Shown: one piece after another, positions 21,673-33,271 of the stretch
How the letters are laid out: every line of letters begins with the position of its first letter
How positions within the stretch are numbered: the first letter of the stretch is position 1
Position numbers and translations under genes: made by a program
Notes under the pieces: generated by a model
Seen by the model: the letters and a program-made list of their open reading frames with translations, nothing else
The model's database searches: none
Told to the model about the DNA's origin: nothing
Assembly: GCF_004965515.1 (NCBI RefSeq)
Contig: NZ_SSHH01000002.1
Span: 82,840 to 146,839 of the forward strand
Length of the DNA stretch: 64,000 bases
Direction of reading: 5' to 3'
Source of the DNA: Alteraurantiacibacter aquimixticola
Lineage (GTDB): Bacteria; Pseudomonadota; Alphaproteobacteria; Sphingomonadales; Sphingomonadaceae

Positions 21673-23490
21673 ATGCCGCAAATCCGCCGCCTTCCTGAAA
21701 CGCTGATTAACCGCATCGCCGCGGGCGAGGTGGTGGAGCGTCCGGCCTCCGCGCTGAAGGAGCTGGTGGAGAATGCCATCGATGCCGCGGCCACGCAAAT
21801 CGCCGTGCACATCGTGGAAGGCGGGCTCTCGCGCATCGAGGTGACCGATGACGGCTGCGGCATGTCGGCGGACGACATGGCGCTCGCGCTGGAACGGCAT
21901 GCTACCTCGAAGCTGCCTGACGAGGCGATCGAACAGGTCGCCACACTCGGTTTCCGTGGTGAGGCATTGCCCAGCATCGCCAGCGTCGCGCGGCTTTCCA
22001 TCGAAAGCCGGGTGAGAGGCGCGGATGAGGGCTGGCGCCGTGTGGTCGATCACGGCATCGTCGCAGAGGAAGGCCCCGCCGCGCTGCCGCCCGGAACGCG
22101 GGTGCGAATGGAGAACCTCTTCGCGAAGATCCCCGCGCGCCGCAAATTCCTGCGCACATCGCGCAGCGAATATGCCGCCTGCCTGGATGTCGTGCGCCGC
22201 CTCGCCATGGCCCGCCCCGATATCGGTTTCACCTTCACCCATGGCGACCGCCGTATCTTCCAGCTCCAGCCCGGCCAGCAGGTGGAGGAACGGGTGGCGC
22301 AGATCGTTGCGCGCGAGCTGGCGGACAATGGCGTGTCGCTCGACATGGAGCGCGGGGAGATGCGGCTGACGGGCGTGGCCGGCCTGCCGACCTACAATCG
22401 CGGCGTGGCAGATCACCAATACCTCTTCGTCAATGGCCGCCCGGTGAAGGACCGGCTGCTTACCGGCGCGGTGCGCGGCGCCTATGCCGACATGCTCGCG
22501 CGTGACCGGCACGCGGTGCTGGCGCTGTTCCTGACCCTGCCGCCCGAAGATGTGGACGTGAATGTCCATCCGGCGAAAACCGAGGTGCGCTTTCGCGATT
22601 CCGCCGGAGTGCGCGGCTTCATCGTTTCGGGCCTGAGGCAGGCGCTTTCGACCGGCGACCGGCGCAGCGCGCAGACCCCCGACGCGGCGGCAATGGGCCG
22701 CTGGCAGGTGGAGCCCGCCGCTGCGCCTCAACCCGGCTTCCCCGTGCAGGACACGATGCGCTCTATCTTCGGCGGGCGTGACTGGTCAGCCCCGCAACCT
22801 CGCGTCGGAGAGCCAGCCGCCGCATGGCGCGGTGCGGAAAGCGATGTCATGGCGCTGCCGCAGGGCCGGGCAGAGGCGGCGGAGGACCTGTCTGAAGAGG
22901 CGCGGCAGTATCCGCTCGGCATCGCCCGCGGGCAGGTTGCCAACACCTATATCGTCGCCGAGGCGGAGGACGGGCTTGTCATCGTGGACCAGCACGCGGC
23001 GCATGAACGCATCGTGCTCGAACGCCTGCGCGCGGCAGGTGCGGGGGACAAGGTCGCCGCCAGCCAGGCCCTCCTCATGCCGGACGTGGTCGAAATGGAC
23101 GAACCGGCCTGCGACCGGCTGGAAGAACAGATCGACAAATTTGCCGAGCTCGGCCTCGTCATCGAGCGCTTCGGCCCCGGCGCGATGCTGGTGCGCGCGC
23201 TCCCGGCATCCCTCAAGCGTGCCGATCCGCAATCGCTCCTGCAGGACCTCGCGGATGACCTTGCCAAGCATGGCGACAGCCTGCTGCTGGGCGAGAAGAT
23301 CGAGCATGTGCTGGCGACAATGGCCTGCCATGGATCGGTCCGTGCCGGGCGCACGCTCAATGTCACGGAAATGAATGCCTTGCTGCGCGAGATGGAGGCG
23401 ACACCGCGTTCAGGGCAGTGCAATCATGGCCGCCCGACATGGGTGAAACTGTCCATGGATGATGTCGAGAAGCTCTTCGGGAGACATTGA
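21673..23490 (+). CDS. mutL: DNA mismatch repair protein MutL
   Basis: 605 residues from ATG 21673. GHKL ATPase N-terminus: RRLPETLINRIAAGEVVERPAS, ELVENAIDA, VTDDGCGM and GFRGEALPSIASV. The C-terminal half has the metal-dependent nicking endonuclease motif as DQHAAHERIVLE and the companion ACHGSVRAG. This is the MutL type of bacteria that lack MutH and make their own strand nick. Its stop overlaps the start of the lipoprotein gene (TGATG). Confidence 0.97.
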   Translation: MPQIRRLPETLINRIAAGEVVERPASALKELVENAIDAAATQIAVHIVEGGLSRIEVTDDGCGMSADDMALALERHATSKLPDEAIEQVATLGFRGEALPSIASVARLSIESRVRGADEGWRRVVDHGIVAEEGPAALPPGTRVRMENLFAKIPARRKFLRTSRSEYAACLDVVRRLAMARPDIGFTFTHGDRRIFQLQPGQQVEERVAQIVARELADNGVSLDMERGEMRLTGVAGLPTYNRGVADHQYLFVNGRPVKDRLLTGAVRGAYADMLARDRHAVLALFLTLPPEDVDVNVHPAKTEVRFRDSAGVRGFIVSGLRQALSTGDRRSAQTPDAAAMGRWQVEPAAAPQPGFPVQDTMRSIFGGRDWSAPQPRVGEPAAAWRGAESDVMALPQGRAEAAEDLSEEARQYPLGIARGQVANTYIVAEAEDGLVIVDQHAAHERIVLERLRAAGAGDKVAASQALLMPDVVEMDEPACDRLEEQIDKFAELGLVIERFGPGAMLVRALPASLKRADPQSLLQDLADDLAKHGDSLLLGEKIEHVLATMACHGSVRAGRTLNVTEMNALLREMEATPRSGQCNHGRPTWVKLSMDDVEKLFGRH

Positions 23491-23993
23491 TGCGTCGCGT
23501 AGTTCTTGTGCCGCTGGCGGTAGCGGCACTGGCAGCCTGCCAAGCGGAGGTAACTCCGGAGGAAAAGGCGATGTTCGACGAGGAAGCGGTCGCCATGGTC
23601 GAACAGGCCAATGACAGCGAGCCGCCGCTGCTGCCGGTCACGCCCGAACCGATCCTCACGCCGGATATCGAGCAGCACGACATGTACGGCGCCTCATGCT
23701 CCTATGCCCCCGGCACCAGCCTCGGCGCACGTGTGATTGCGCGCCAGGCCGACGCGTTCATGAAGGTGGAGGGGGAGATCATCCGCTTTGCCGCCGATCC
23801 CGGAGCACGGGAGCTGCCTTTTGCTACCCGCTCGCTCTATAACGGCCGCGTCTATTCGCTGCGGCTGGAAGTGGAAGGCGAGGGCGCGCAGTCGGGCGAC
23901 GAGGTCCGGGATTACGAAGGCACGATCAGCCTGCGCGACCGCTGGGGCCGCGTCGTCTATACCGGCACCGGCCTCGTACAATGCGGGGCTTGA
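23490..23993 (+). CDS. Lipoprotein, hypothetical
   Basis: 167 residues. N-terminus MRRVVLVPLAVAALAAC is a lipoprotein signal with Cys17 as the lipidation site. An acidic linker (VTPEEKAMFDEEAVAMVEQ) leads to a compact domain with conserved-looking CSYAPGT and DRWGRVVYTGTGLVQCG, whose two Cys could pair. No characterised family is recognised. Translationally coupled to mutL and convergent with the NYN gene. Confidence 0.8.
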   Translation: MRRVVLVPLAVAALAACQAEVTPEEKAMFDEEAVAMVEQANDSEPPLLPVTPEPILTPDIEQHDMYGASCSYAPGTSLGARVIARQADAFMKVEGEIIRFAADPGARELPFATRSLYNGRVYSLRLEVEGEGAQSGDEVRDYEGTISLRDRWGRVVYTGTGLVQCGA

Positions 23994-23996
23994 GGA

Positions 23997-24713
23997 TCAG
24001 CGCAGGCGCTTGACGTAGAGCTGCTTGTCGTCGCGCCGTTCCATCAGGAAGTGGTCGGAGGCCGCGCGCATCAGGTCGGACAGGCGCTTGAAGCCGTAAT
24101 TGCGCACGTCGAAGCTGGAGCGGTTGCCGGCGATCTGGCCAACTTCGTGCAGCCGCGCAAATCCCTCATCGTCGCGGCTGGAGGCTTTCCATGCGGCGCC
24201 GAGCAGGGCGATCAGTTCCTTGTCGAATTCGCTGGCGCTGGCGCCGGACTTGCTGTCGTCAGCCTGGGACGTGCGGATCAACTGGTCGACATCGATATAG
24301 CGGGTGCAGGCGGTCTTGAACGCCTCGGGCGCCTTGTCGCTGCCGAAGCCATAGACGATCAGCCCGTCCTGCCTGAGCCGCGTGACCAGCGGAGTGAAAT
24401 CGCTGTCGCTGCTCATGATGCCGAAGCCATCGACCTTGCCGTCATACAGCATATCGACCGCATCGATCGTCATCGCCATGTCGGTGGCGTTCTTGCCCTT
24501 GGTCAGGTCGAACTGCTGCACCGGCTGCAAGCCATAGCGATGGGTGATCTTGTTCCAGTTGCTGAGCGCGGGCTTGGCCCAGTTGCCATAGGCGCGGCGA
24601 ATATTCACCTGCCCCAGCTCTGCCAGCACGGTCAGCACCGGATCGATCCCGGCATGGCTGGCATTGTCTGCATCGATCAGCAGTGCGATATTCTTGAGTT
24701 CAGCTTCAGGCAT
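23997..24713 (-). CDS. NYN-domain (LabA/Limkain-type) protein with OST-HTH domain
   Basis: 238 residues. The N-terminal NYN nuclease fold has acidic positions in LLIDADNAS, KGKNATDMAMTIDAVDM and MSSDSDFTPLV, the PIN-like metal site. The C-terminal 70 residues (FARLHEVGQIAGNRSSFDVRNYGFKRLSDLM) match the OST-HTH/LOTUS RNA-binding domain, ending with RDDKQLYVKRL. Predicted cytoplasmic RNA-binding nuclease; target unknown. It converges on the lipoprotein gene and is divergent from the next gene. Confidence 0.9.
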   Translation of the reverse strand: MPEAELKNIALLIDADNASHAGIDPVLTVLAELGQVNIRRAYGNWAKPALSNWNKITHRYGLQPVQQFDLTKGKNATDMAMTIDAVDMLYDGKVDGFGIMSSDSDFTPLVTRLRQDGLIVYGFGSDKAPEAFKTACTRYIDVDQLIRTSQADDSKSGASASEFDKELIALLGAAWKASSRDDEGFARLHEVGQIAGNRSSFDVRNYGFKRLSDLMRAASDHFLMERRDDKQLYVKRLR

Positions 24714-24750
24714 GGCCGGTTATGTGGCCTGTGGAAATGGAGAGTGCAAG

Positions 24751-25368
24751 ATGGAGAGGGCTTTGCGGCGAATCCCACTGATACTGCCGCTGATCCTCCT
24801 GTGCGGGTTCGCGCCACAGAAGTCCTATTCGGAATGTATCGAAGACCCGGAAGCCTTGCTCGCGATGAGCTTCGAGGATTTCGATCAGGGCGTACGGCCG
24901 GACGGCGACGGGCCGCGGCAAGAGTGGGGCTGGCGCCCCCTGGCGCGGCAGGAGGGCTGCTACACCGCGGTGGCTGTACTGCTTTCCCAGTGGCGTGAAC
25001 GCAATGGCGCAAACCTGCATCCCTTCCATCAAGGCGCACTGCTCTTGCACGAAGGCCAACTGCGTGCAGGCGGTGGCGACTATGCGGCAGCGATATCGTT
25101 GATCGAGGAGAGGCGTGCCATGGAAAGTGACGCCGCCGGCAAGGCCTATTTCGATGCTATGATCGCCTTCCTCCGGTCCGATCGCGAAGCGCTGCTCGCC
25201 GCGCGAGAGCGGCTGCTGGCAGTGCCGGAACCGCCCAACTGGTCCGAAACACAACGCCTGTTCAGGGAACAGGCCGGCCAGGAAATGACTTGGCCAATCA
25301 ATATCGAGGCGACCGACACGCTCGTCCGGTGTTTCGGGAAACCCTATCCGGTCTTTGGCGAATGCTGA
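24751..25368 (+). CDS. Secreted hypothetical protein, helical repeat-like
   Basis: 205 residues from ATG 24751 (GGAGAG eight bases upstream; the 29 codons before it overlap the NYN gene start region). A signal-like hydrophobic segment (IPLILPLILLCGFA) is followed by paired helices reminiscent of TPR units (ALLLHEGQLRAGGGDYAAAISLIEERRAME, AYFDAMIAFLRSDREALLAARERLLAV). Cys residues at the ends could form disulfides. No specific family recognised. It is followed by the converging carbonic anhydrase gene 12 bases on. Confidence 0.7.
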   Translation: MERALRRIPLILPLILLCGFAPQKSYSECIEDPEALLAMSFEDFDQGVRPDGDGPRQEWGWRPLARQEGCYTAVAVLLSQWRERNGANLHPFHQGALLLHEGQLRAGGGDYAAAISLIEERRAMESDAAGKAYFDAMIAFLRSDREALLAARERLLAVPEPPNWSETQRLFREQAGQEMTWPINIEATDTLVRCFGKPYPVFGEC

Positions 25369-25380
25369 TCCAGGGCGGGC

Positions 25381-26028
25381 CTAGGCCGGGTTGAACTCGC
25401 CCGAAGCCTCGTCGAGCAGGTGGAGAACACCGTCCGAAATCGCGAAATAGGCGCCGCGCAAGGTCAGCTCGCCTTTGCCCTCCTTGCTCTGGACGCAAGG
25501 GAAGGTGCGCAGGTTGGCGAGGCTGACTTTCACGCCCGCCATTTCCATCGCGCGTTCGGCTGTGCGGCCTTCAGTGCCATGTTCGTGGGCGACGGCATCG
25601 CGCGCTTCGTCCAGCATGCCGATCCAGTCGGCGACGAAACCGCCTTCGCCCGGCTCGTTGCCATGAAGGTTGCGCGTCAGCGCCGCCTGGCAGCCGCCGC
25701 ACAGGCCGTGGCCCATCACCAGCACTTCACGCACCTTGAGGAACTGCACCGCAAATTCGAGCGCCGCAGATACGCCGTGATGACCGGGGGAGGTCTCGAA
25801 AGGCGGGACAAGCGCGGCGACATTGCGTACCACGAAGATCTCGCCCGGATTGACGTCGAAGATCTGCGAGGGATCGACGCGGCTGTCCGAACAGGCGATC
25901 ACCATCACGCGCGGTTCCTGGCCTTCCTTCAGCTCGGCCCAGCGGTCACGCTCGAGCTTCCAGCCTCGTTCGCGAAAGCGCCGGTAGCCGGCAATCAGGG
26001 TGTCGAGTTCGGGAGATTCGCTGTTCAT
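25381..26028 (-). CDS. Beta-class carbonic anhydrase
   Basis: 215 residues from ATG 26028 with GGAG four bases upstream; a longer in-frame start overlaps the divergent promoter region. Zinc ligands and catalytic Asp-Arg are visible: [12 protein letters not shown] (Cys, Asp, Arg) and GHGLCGGC (His, Cys). [11 protein letters not shown] is a further family block. Interconverts CO2 and bicarbonate in the cytoplasm. Divergent from lipA across 59 bases. Confidence 0.95.
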   Translation of the reverse strand: MNSESPELDTLIAGYRRFRERGWKLERDRWAELKEGQEPRVMVIACSDSRVDPSQIFDVNPGEIFVVRNVAALVPPFETSPGHHGVSAALEFAVQFLKVREVLVMGHGLCGGCQAALTRNLHGNEPGEGGFVADWIGMLDEARDAVAHEHGTEGRTAERAMEMAGVKVSLANLRTFPCVQSKEGKGELTLRGAYFAISDGVLHLLDEASGEFNPA

Positions 26029-26087
26029 GGCGCTCCATTTGCCGCGCGGCATTGCCTCTGGCAAGCGAGGTCACTAAGTGGACCGGC

Positions 26088-27011
26088 ATGAACGACCTCT
26101 CCAACGCCCCGCGCCAGCGCAAGCCGGACTGGATCCGGGTCAAGGCTCCGGTCAGCAAAGGCTATCACGAAACACGCCAGCTGATGCGCGACCTCGGCCT
26201 CAACACGGTGTGCGAGGAGGCAGCCTGTCCCAATATCGGGGAGTGCTGGACCAAGAAGCACGCGACGGTGATGATCCTGGGCGATGTCTGCACGCGCGCA
26301 TGCGCCTTCTGCAACGTCAAGACCGGCATGCCGCGCAAGGTCGATCCGCTGGAGCCCGAAAATACCGCGATCGCCGCCGCGAAGATGGGCCTGGAGCATA
26401 TCGTTATCACCAGTGTCGACAGGGATGACCTTCCCGATGGCGGCGCCGGCCAGTTCGTGAAAGTCATCAAGGCGCTTCGCCGGGAGACGCCCGACACGAC
26501 GATCGAGATCCTCACCCCCGATTTCCGCGGCAAGATGCGCGAAGCGGTGGAGGCGATCTGCGAAGCGGGACCGGACGTCTACAACCACAATCTGGAGACC
26601 GTGCCGCGGCTCTATCCCACCATCCGCCCGGGCGCGCGCTATTACGCTTCGCTGCGCCTGCTGGAGGAGGTGAAGCGCCACGATCCGATGATCTTCACCA
26701 AGTCGGGCATCATGCTGGGCCTTGGTGAGCAGCGGCTGGAAGTCCACCAGGTGATGGACGACATGCGCAGCGCCGATGTCGATTTCATCACCATGGGCCA
26801 GTATCTCCAGCCGACGCCGAAACATGCGAAGGTTGAGGATTTCGTCACCCCGCAAGTCTTCTCCGCCTATGGGGCGGTGGCGCGGGCCAAGGGCTTCCTG
26901 CAGGTCGCTTCCAGCCCGTTAACCCGTTCCAGCTATCATGCTGGCGACGATTTTGCCGCAATGCGCGCCGCGCGCGAAGAACGACTGGAAAAGGCCAGGG
27001 CCAAGAACTGA
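26088..27011 (+). CDS. lipA: Lipoyl synthase
   Basis: 307 residues from ATG 26088. Radical SAM enzyme inserting two sulfurs into octanoyl groups of lipoyl domains. Auxiliary cluster [12 protein letters not shown] (Cx4Cx5C), SAM cluster CTRACAFC (Cx3Cx2C) and the C-terminal RSSYHA serine ligand are all seen. It serves the E2 protein encoded at 56 kb. The stop overlaps the next start (TGATG). Confidence 0.97.
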   Translation: MNDLSNAPRQRKPDWIRVKAPVSKGYHETRQLMRDLGLNTVCEEAACPNIGECWTKKHATVMILGDVCTRACAFCNVKTGMPRKVDPLEPENTAIAAAKMGLEHIVITSVDRDDLPDGGAGQFVKVIKALRRETPDTTIEILTPDFRGKMREAVEAICEAGPDVYNHNLETVPRLYPTIRPGARYYASLRLLEEVKRHDPMIFTKSGIMLGLGEQRLEVHQVMDDMRSADVDFITMGQYLQPTPKHAKVEDFVTPQVFSAYGAVARAKGFLQVASSPLTRSSYHAGDDFAAMRAAREERLEKARAKN

Positions 27012-27472
27012 TGCCGTCGATCCGCGAGACCCGTAAGCTTCCCTACTCGGCCGAGCAGATGTTCGACCTTGTGGCCGATGTCGCCAAATACCCGCTCTTC
27101 CTGCCGTGGGTAGTCGCCACGCGCGTGCGCGATGAGAGCGAGACGGAGCTGGAGGCGGACATGCTGGTCGGCTTCAAGGCCGTCCGCGAAAAGTTTACCA
27201 GCAAGGTCGAGCTCGAACGGCCGAATACGGTGCGCGTGCACTATATCGACGGCCCCTTGCGCGATCTCGACAATGTCTGGACTTTCAAGCCGGCCGATGA
27301 TGGCGGGTGCGAGATCGACTTCTGCGTCGATTTCACCTTCAAGAACCTGATGTTCGAGGCGCTTGCCGGCCAGTATTTCGACCGCGCCTTCCGCAAGATG
27401 GTCGCCGCGTTCGAACAACGCGCCGAAGACCTTTACGGCAACAGCAATTCCAGCGCGCAAAGCGTCGCCTGA
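27011..27472 (+). CDS. COQ10/RatA-like START-domain protein
   Basis: 153 residues. Polyketide cyclase/START fold with RKLPYSAEQMFDLVADVAKYPLFLPW, the usual opening of the coenzyme Q-binding COQ10 and RatA group, and NVWTFKPADDGGCEIDFCVDFTFKN. In alphaproteobacteria it is taken to bind ubiquinone; the toxin name from E. coli is not implied. Coupled to lipA by one base; its last 40 bases are shared with pncC on the other strand. Confidence 0.9.
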   Translation: MPSIRETRKLPYSAEQMFDLVADVAKYPLFLPWVVATRVRDESETELEADMLVGFKAVREKFTSKVELERPNTVRVHYIDGPLRDLDNVWTFKPADDGGCEIDFCVDFTFKNLMFEALAGQYFDRAFRKMVAAFEQRAEDLYGNSNSSAQSVA

Positions 27473-27927
27473 AGGCGCACGCCGGAACGGTCCTTTTCCT
27501 CGAACAGGCGGTTTTCCGCTTCCGGCTTTTCCTCGCCGCGCTTCAGGCGGGCGAATACCACCGTGCCCACCGGTTTTTCCTCACTGCCGCCATCGGGACC
27601 GGCAATGCCGCTGATGGCGACCGCCACATCGGCGTCGCATCGCTCCATCACGCCGTCAGCCATCGCATAAACGCACGCGACCGACACCGCGCCGAAGGCA
27701 TCGATAATGTCGGAGGAGACGCCCAGGCATTCCTGCTTCGCCTTGTTGGAATAGGTGACATAGGACCGGTCGAGCACCGCCGAACTGCCCGGAATCTCGG
27801 TGAGCGCGGCAGCGACCAGCCCGCCTGTGCAGCTTTCCGCCAGCGCGATGGTGCGACCGGCGGCCTTGTTCTCCTCCACCACGCGGCGGGCGAGGGCGAC
27901 GACTTCGGGGGGCAGCAGATTATCCAT
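27433..27927 (-). CDS. pncC: Nicotinamide-nucleotide amidohydrolase PncC (CinA C-terminal family)
   Basis: 164 residues, the stand-alone C-terminal CinA domain. Signature stretches: AESCTGGLVAAALTEIPGSSAVLDR, YVTYSNKAK, AISGIAGPDGGSEEKPVGTV. It deamidates NMN to nicotinic acid mononucleotide in pyridine nucleotide recycling. It overlaps the convergent COQ10-like gene by 40 bases, which rules out a terminator between them. It starts one base inside the stop of the gene before it. Confidence 0.94.
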   Translation of the reverse strand: MDNLLPPEVVALARRVVEENKAAGRTIALAESCTGGLVAAALTEIPGSSAVLDRSYVTYSNKAKQECLGVSSDIIDAFGAVSVACVYAMADGVMERCDADVAVAISGIAGPDGGSEEKPVGTVVFARLKRGEEKPEAENRLFEEKDRSGVRLQATLCALELLLP

Positions 27928-28448
27928 TACAGTCCGAGTGCACCTTGCGTGCTTGCCTCGCGATTGGCTTTGACCGCCAGGAAACCCGCCAACTGGGCGA
28001 GGTTTTCCGGCGGCAGGGGATCGAGCAGGGCGAGCACGCGATCATATTCGCCGCAATCGCTCGTCTTGATTTCGGAAAAGACCTTGGCCGTCACCATCTC
28101 GCTCACCAGCGGCTCCAGCGTTTCCGGCGGCAGGTTCTGCACCATGGTCAGCATCGGGTCTTCCCGGTCGCCGGCAAACTTCATCAGCGCAGCGCGGGCA
28201 TAGGGGAACTGGCCGTTGGCGGAGATGCGCAGGCGCTCCGAAAGCTCATCGCCATAGGCATAGATATAGGCTTGGGGATCGAGCACGCTGGCGCATTTGC
28301 GCTGCAGGCTGCTGAAGGCGAGCGGCATGGCATAGAGCGCCATCGCGGTAATCTCGTCCTCGGTGAAATCGGGGCGGTTCTGTGCCTGCGTCGGAGCGGA
28401 CAGAGCCATGGCGGCCAGGGCGAGCGAAGCTGCAAGTTTCTTGACCAT
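27927..28448 (-). CDS. Secreted hypothetical protein
   Basis: 173 residues. Cleavable signal peptide (MVKKLAASLALAAMALSAPTQAQ) and a helical mature part with two cysteines (RKCASVL, KTSDCGEYDR) that may pair. Helix-turn-helix spacing with repeated prolines (NLPPETLEPLV, DPLPPENLAQL) but no recognised domain. It lies between ispDF and pncC on the same strand and probably shares their transcript. Confidence 0.75.
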   Translation of the reverse strand: MVKKLAASLALAAMALSAPTQAQNRPDFTEDEITAMALYAMPLAFSSLQRKCASVLDPQAYIYAYGDELSERLRISANGQFPYARAALMKFAGDREDPMLTMVQNLPPETLEPLVSEMVTAKVFSEIKTSDCGEYDRVLALLDPLPPENLAQLAGFLAVKANREASTQGALGL

Positions 28449-28460
28449 GTTTGCGATCCT

Positions 28461-29615
28461 TCAGTTGGCGACCAGCGTGGCAACGGCCTGTGCGGCAATT
28501 CCTTCGCCGCGCCCGGTAAAACCGAGTCTCTCCGTGGTCGTGGCCTTCACATTGACACAATCAGGCTGAACGCCAAGCAACTGCGCCAGCCGCTCGCGCA
28601 TGGCGTCCCGATGCGGGCCGATCTTGGGCGCCTCGCAAATGATGGCGAGATCGACATTGCCGATCGCATATCCCTTCGCCGCCGCCAGCGAGACGGCATG
28701 CTCCACGAAGCGGGACGAGGGCGCGCCGCGCCATTGCGGATCGCTGGGCGGGAAATGCTGGCCTATATCGCCTTCGCCGCACGCGCCCAGCACGGCATCG
28801 ACCACCGCGTGCAGAGCGACATCGGCATCGCTGTGCCCCGCAAGGCCCTTGTCATGCTCGATCTTCAAGCCGCAGAGCCACAATTCCTCACCTTCGGCAA
28901 GGCGGTGGACGTCAAAGCCTGTTCCTGTGCGGATCATGGCGCTCCTTTCGGCGAAATCGCCTGCGAATGTCAGCTTGGCCAGCCGCTCGTCCCCGTCGAC
29001 CAGCGCGACCGAGAGGCCGGCGGAATGGGCAATCTGCGCATCGTCGCCTGCGGTGGGCTCGCGCGTCCAGCCTCGATGCGCGGCGAGGATATCGGCAAAG
29101 CGGAAGGCCTGCGGCGTCTGCACGCGGCGCAGCAGTTCGCGCTCGGCCTTGTTGCCCATGGTGGCGCCGTCGGTTTCGACCACGGAATCGACCAAGGGCA
29201 GGGTGGGGATGGCGGCTGGGTGATCGGCAAGGGCTGCGACCAGCCGCGCGACGACTTCGGGCGGGCAATCCGGGCGGGCGGCGTCGTGGATGAGGACGTG
29301 AGCGGGCGGATCTGCGGCCAGTGCCTCCAGCCCGGCGCGCACCGATTCCTGCCGCGTGTCGCCTCCGGTGACGAGGATCAGCGGTTCGATACCTTTCAAG
29401 GTTTCTGCAGCGATCGCGTCCGCGCCTTCGGGGATGACCACGCAAATCTTCCCGGCACCTGCCGCCGCCAGCTTTTCCGCCGCGTCGCGCAGCACCGGTT
29501 TGCCGCGCCATATGGCGAATTGCTTGGGTAAAGGCTGTCCGGCGCGCAGGCCCTTCCCGGCGGCGACGATCACCGCGGCGAGGGCAGGGCTGGCGCTGTT
29601 TTGCATTTGCGACAT
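28461..29615 (-). CDS. ispDF: Bifunctional IspD/IspF isoprenoid synthesis enzyme
   Basis: 384 residues. N-terminal cytidylyltransferase IspD ([42 protein letters not shown]). From about residue 228 IspF follows ([11 protein letters not shown] with the metal-binding D-x-[45 protein letters not shown]). Catalyses two steps of the MEP pathway. The fusion is usual in alphaproteobacteria. Divergent from dusB with about 70 bases between. Confidence 0.97.
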   Translation of the reverse strand: MSQMQNSASPALAAVIVAAGKGLRAGQPLPKQFAIWRGKPVLRDAAEKLAAAGAGKICVVIPEGADAIAAETLKGIEPLILVTGGDTRQESVRAGLEALAADPPAHVLIHDAARPDCPPEVVARLVAALADHPAAIPTLPLVDSVVETDGATMGNKAERELLRRVQTPQAFRFADILAAHRGWTREPTAGDDAQIAHSAGLSVALVDGDERLAKLTFAGDFAERSAMIRTGTGFDVHRLAEGEELWLCGLKIEHDKGLAGHSDADVALHAVVDAVLGACGEGDIGQHFPPSDPQWRGAPSSRFVEHAVSLAAAKGYAIGNVDLAIICEAPKIGPHRDAMRERLAQLLGVQPDCVNVKATTTERLGFTGRGEGIAAQAVATLVAN

Positions 29616-29686
29616 TGCCCTGGCGCGCTAGCGGCTTGCGGCCCCCCTCGCAATCCACTATGCGCTGCCCAATATTTAGGCACATC

Positions 29687-30709
29687 ATGCAAGACGCCAC
29701 ACTTCCCACACCCCCGGCCATGAAGCCGATCCATGTCGGTCCTGTACAGATCGACTGCCCCGTCGTGCTCGCGCCGATGACGGGCGTGACCGACCGCCCG
29801 TTCCGCGAACTCGTCCGCCGCTTCGGCTCCGGCCTCAACGTGACCGAGATGATCGCCAGCGAGGCGGCCATTCGCGAAACGCGCCAGTCGATCCAGAAGG
29901 CGGAGTGGGCTCCGATCGAGGAGCCGGTGTCGATGCAGCTGGTCGGCTGCGATCCCCATTCCATGGGCGAGGCGGCCAAACTGCAGGAAGACAATGGCGC
30001 GGCCATTATCGACATCAATTTCGGCTGCCCGGTGCGCAAGGTGGTCGGGCAATATGCCGGCTCCGCCCTGATGCGCGAGGTGCCTCTGGCCCGCAAGCTG
30101 ATGGAAGCGACGGTGAAGGCGGTCAACGTCCCCGTGACGGTGAAGATGCGCATGGGCTGGGACCATGCCAGCCTCAACGCGCCCGAACTTTCCAAGATCG
30201 CCGAGGATCTCGGCGTGAAGATGATCACCGTCCACGGCCGCACGCGCAACCAGATGTATAAGGGCCAGGCCGACTGGGCCTTCGTCCGCAAGGTCAAGGA
30301 AGCCGTCTCCATCCCCGTCATCGTCAATGGCGATATCTGCGGGATCGAGGACGCGGCCAAGGCGCTCGACCAGTCCGGCGCGGACGGGCTGATGATCGGG
30401 CGCGGCGCCTATGGCAAGCCGTGGCTGCTCGGCCAGGTGATGCATTGGTGGCAGACGGGCGAGAAGCTGGAGAGCCCCAACTTCGACGTGCAGTATGAAA
30501 CGCTGGTGGAGCACTACAAGGCGATGCTCGACCATTATGGCGAGAATGTCGGCACCAAGATCGCCCGCAAGCATCTGGGCTGGTACACGAAGGGCCTGCA
30601 CGGCTCGGCCGATTTCCGCAACAAGGCCAATTTCATCGACGATCCCAAGGTGGTCCTCGACGAGCTGGAGCGGTTCTACACCCCCTTCCTCAGGCGCCGC
30701 GCCGCGTGA
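29687..30709 (+). CDS. dusB: tRNA-dihydrouridine synthase DusB
   Basis: 340 residues from ATG 29687; an ATG at 29720 is an alternative. TIM-barrel FMN enzyme reducing uridine in tRNA D-loops. [39 protein letters not shown] with the catalytic Cys, [10 protein letters not shown] and [13 protein letters not shown] fit the family. It heads the dusB-ntrB-ntrC-ntrY-ntrX run, a classic alphaproteobacterial order, and overlaps ntrB as GTGA. Confidence 0.96.
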   Translation: MQDATLPTPPAMKPIHVGPVQIDCPVVLAPMTGVTDRPFRELVRRFGSGLNVTEMIASEAAIRETRQSIQKAEWAPIEEPVSMQLVGCDPHSMGEAAKLQEDNGAAIIDINFGCPVRKVVGQYAGSALMREVPLARKLMEATVKAVNVPVTVKMRMGWDHASLNAPELSKIAEDLGVKMITVHGRTRNQMYKGQADWAFVRKVKEAVSIPVIVNGDICGIEDAAKALDQSGADGLMIGRGAYGKPWLLGQVMHWWQTGEKLESPNFDVQYETLVEHYKAMLDHYGENVGTKIARKHLGWYTKGLHGSADFRNKANFIDDPKVVLDELERFYTPFLRRRAA

Positions 30710-31770
30710 ACAAGCCGGCAAATGGCATACCGGGTGCGGCTGACCAGATCGCCGGCCTGACCTTTGCCATGCTGGTGGTCTCTCCAGACCTGCTGATCCA
30801 TTCGGCCAATCCGGCAGCGGAAAACCTGCTGGGACGCAGCGCCAAGCGGTTACGGGGCCGTGACGTCACCGAAATACTCGACTTCGGCGAGCCGGAGATC
30901 ACCCGCCGCATTAAGCAGACCGAAGAGCAGCTGATCGCGCGCGGCCTGCCGCTGAAGCGCGAGGACAAGACGGTGTCGGTCAATCTCACCATCTCACCCT
31001 TGCAGACGCATACCGGCTGGCGCGTGGTGACCCTTTCCGACTCAGGACAAGGCGAGCGTTTCGGAGACGAGGAGCGGCGCGTGTCGCTGCGCGGTCCCGC
31101 AGTTTTGGCGCATGAGATCAAGAACCCGCTCGCCGCCATTCGCGGCGCCGCCCAGCTGATCGCGCGGCAGCTGGATGAGGGCAAGCGCGACCTCACCAAC
31201 CTTATCGCCGATGAGGTGGACCGCATCGCCCAACTGATCGACCGGATGCAGCGCTTGGGACGTGAGAAGGCTGAGCCGGTCGGTCCGCTCAACCTCCATG
31301 CGGCCATCCATCGTGCTTGCGACACGGTAAAAGCTGCATCAGACAAGCCATTGTATTTAAAAGAAGAGTTTGATCCATCCCTGCCCGATGTCCTCGCCAA
31401 TGAGGGTGCGTTGGTGCAGGTGCTGATCAACCTCATCTCCAATGCCCGCGATGCCTGCGCCGGACGGCGGGAACCACAAGTCGTTATCCAGACACGCTTC
31501 GTCAGCGGGCTGGTGATGAATGTCATCCGCCTCGGCCGCCCGGTCAAATTGCCGATCGAGATTTCGGTCAGCGACAATGGCCCAGGGATCGATCCGTCGG
31601 TGGAGGAGCATATTTTCGAACCCTTCGTGTCAAGCAAACCGCACGGGCAGGGCCTGGGCCTGGCGCTGGTGCAGAAGCTGGTGCGCGACATGGATGGCAG
31701 GATCAGCCACGAACGTGACGATTCCGGCGGCTGGACGCATTTCCGTGTGCACCTGCCGATGGCGAAATAG
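30706..31770 (+). CDS. ntrB: Nitrogen regulation sensor kinase NtrB
   Basis: 354 residues, starting with GTG in the dusB stop. No membrane segment. N-terminal PAS (about 15-110), HisKA with [19 protein letters not shown] holding the phospho-His, and a GHKL ATPase with [16 protein letters not shown] and GLGLALV. It phosphorylates NtrC under nitrogen limitation and is governed by PII in the family. Paired with ntrC 12 bases downstream. Confidence 0.96.
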   Translation: MNKPANGIPGAADQIAGLTFAMLVVSPDLLIHSANPAAENLLGRSAKRLRGRDVTEILDFGEPEITRRIKQTEEQLIARGLPLKREDKTVSVNLTISPLQTHTGWRVVTLSDSGQGERFGDEERRVSLRGPAVLAHEIKNPLAAIRGAAQLIARQLDEGKRDLTNLIADEVDRIAQLIDRMQRLGREKAEPVGPLNLHAAIHRACDTVKAASDKPLYLKEEFDPSLPDVLANEGALVQVLINLISNARDACAGRREPQVVIQTRFVSGLVMNVIRLGRPVKLPIEISVSDNGPGIDPSVEEHIFEPFVSSKPHGQGLGLALVQKLVRDMDGRISHERDDSGGWTHFRVHLPMAK

Positions 31771-31782
31771 GGGAGAGAGGCC

Positions 31783-33195
<1,413 letters not shown>

Positions 33196-33271
33196 TTTTG
33201 CGATGAATTGCGGGGGAGGGGGGCCACAAACCCCTTGCAAATTAGCAACAGCGGCGTTGTAACCCTGCAAC

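Noticed and set aside
27011-27472. RatA toxin of a toxin-antitoxin pair
   Set aside because: No RatB partner is next to it. The sequence and the lipA coupling fit the COQ10-like group.
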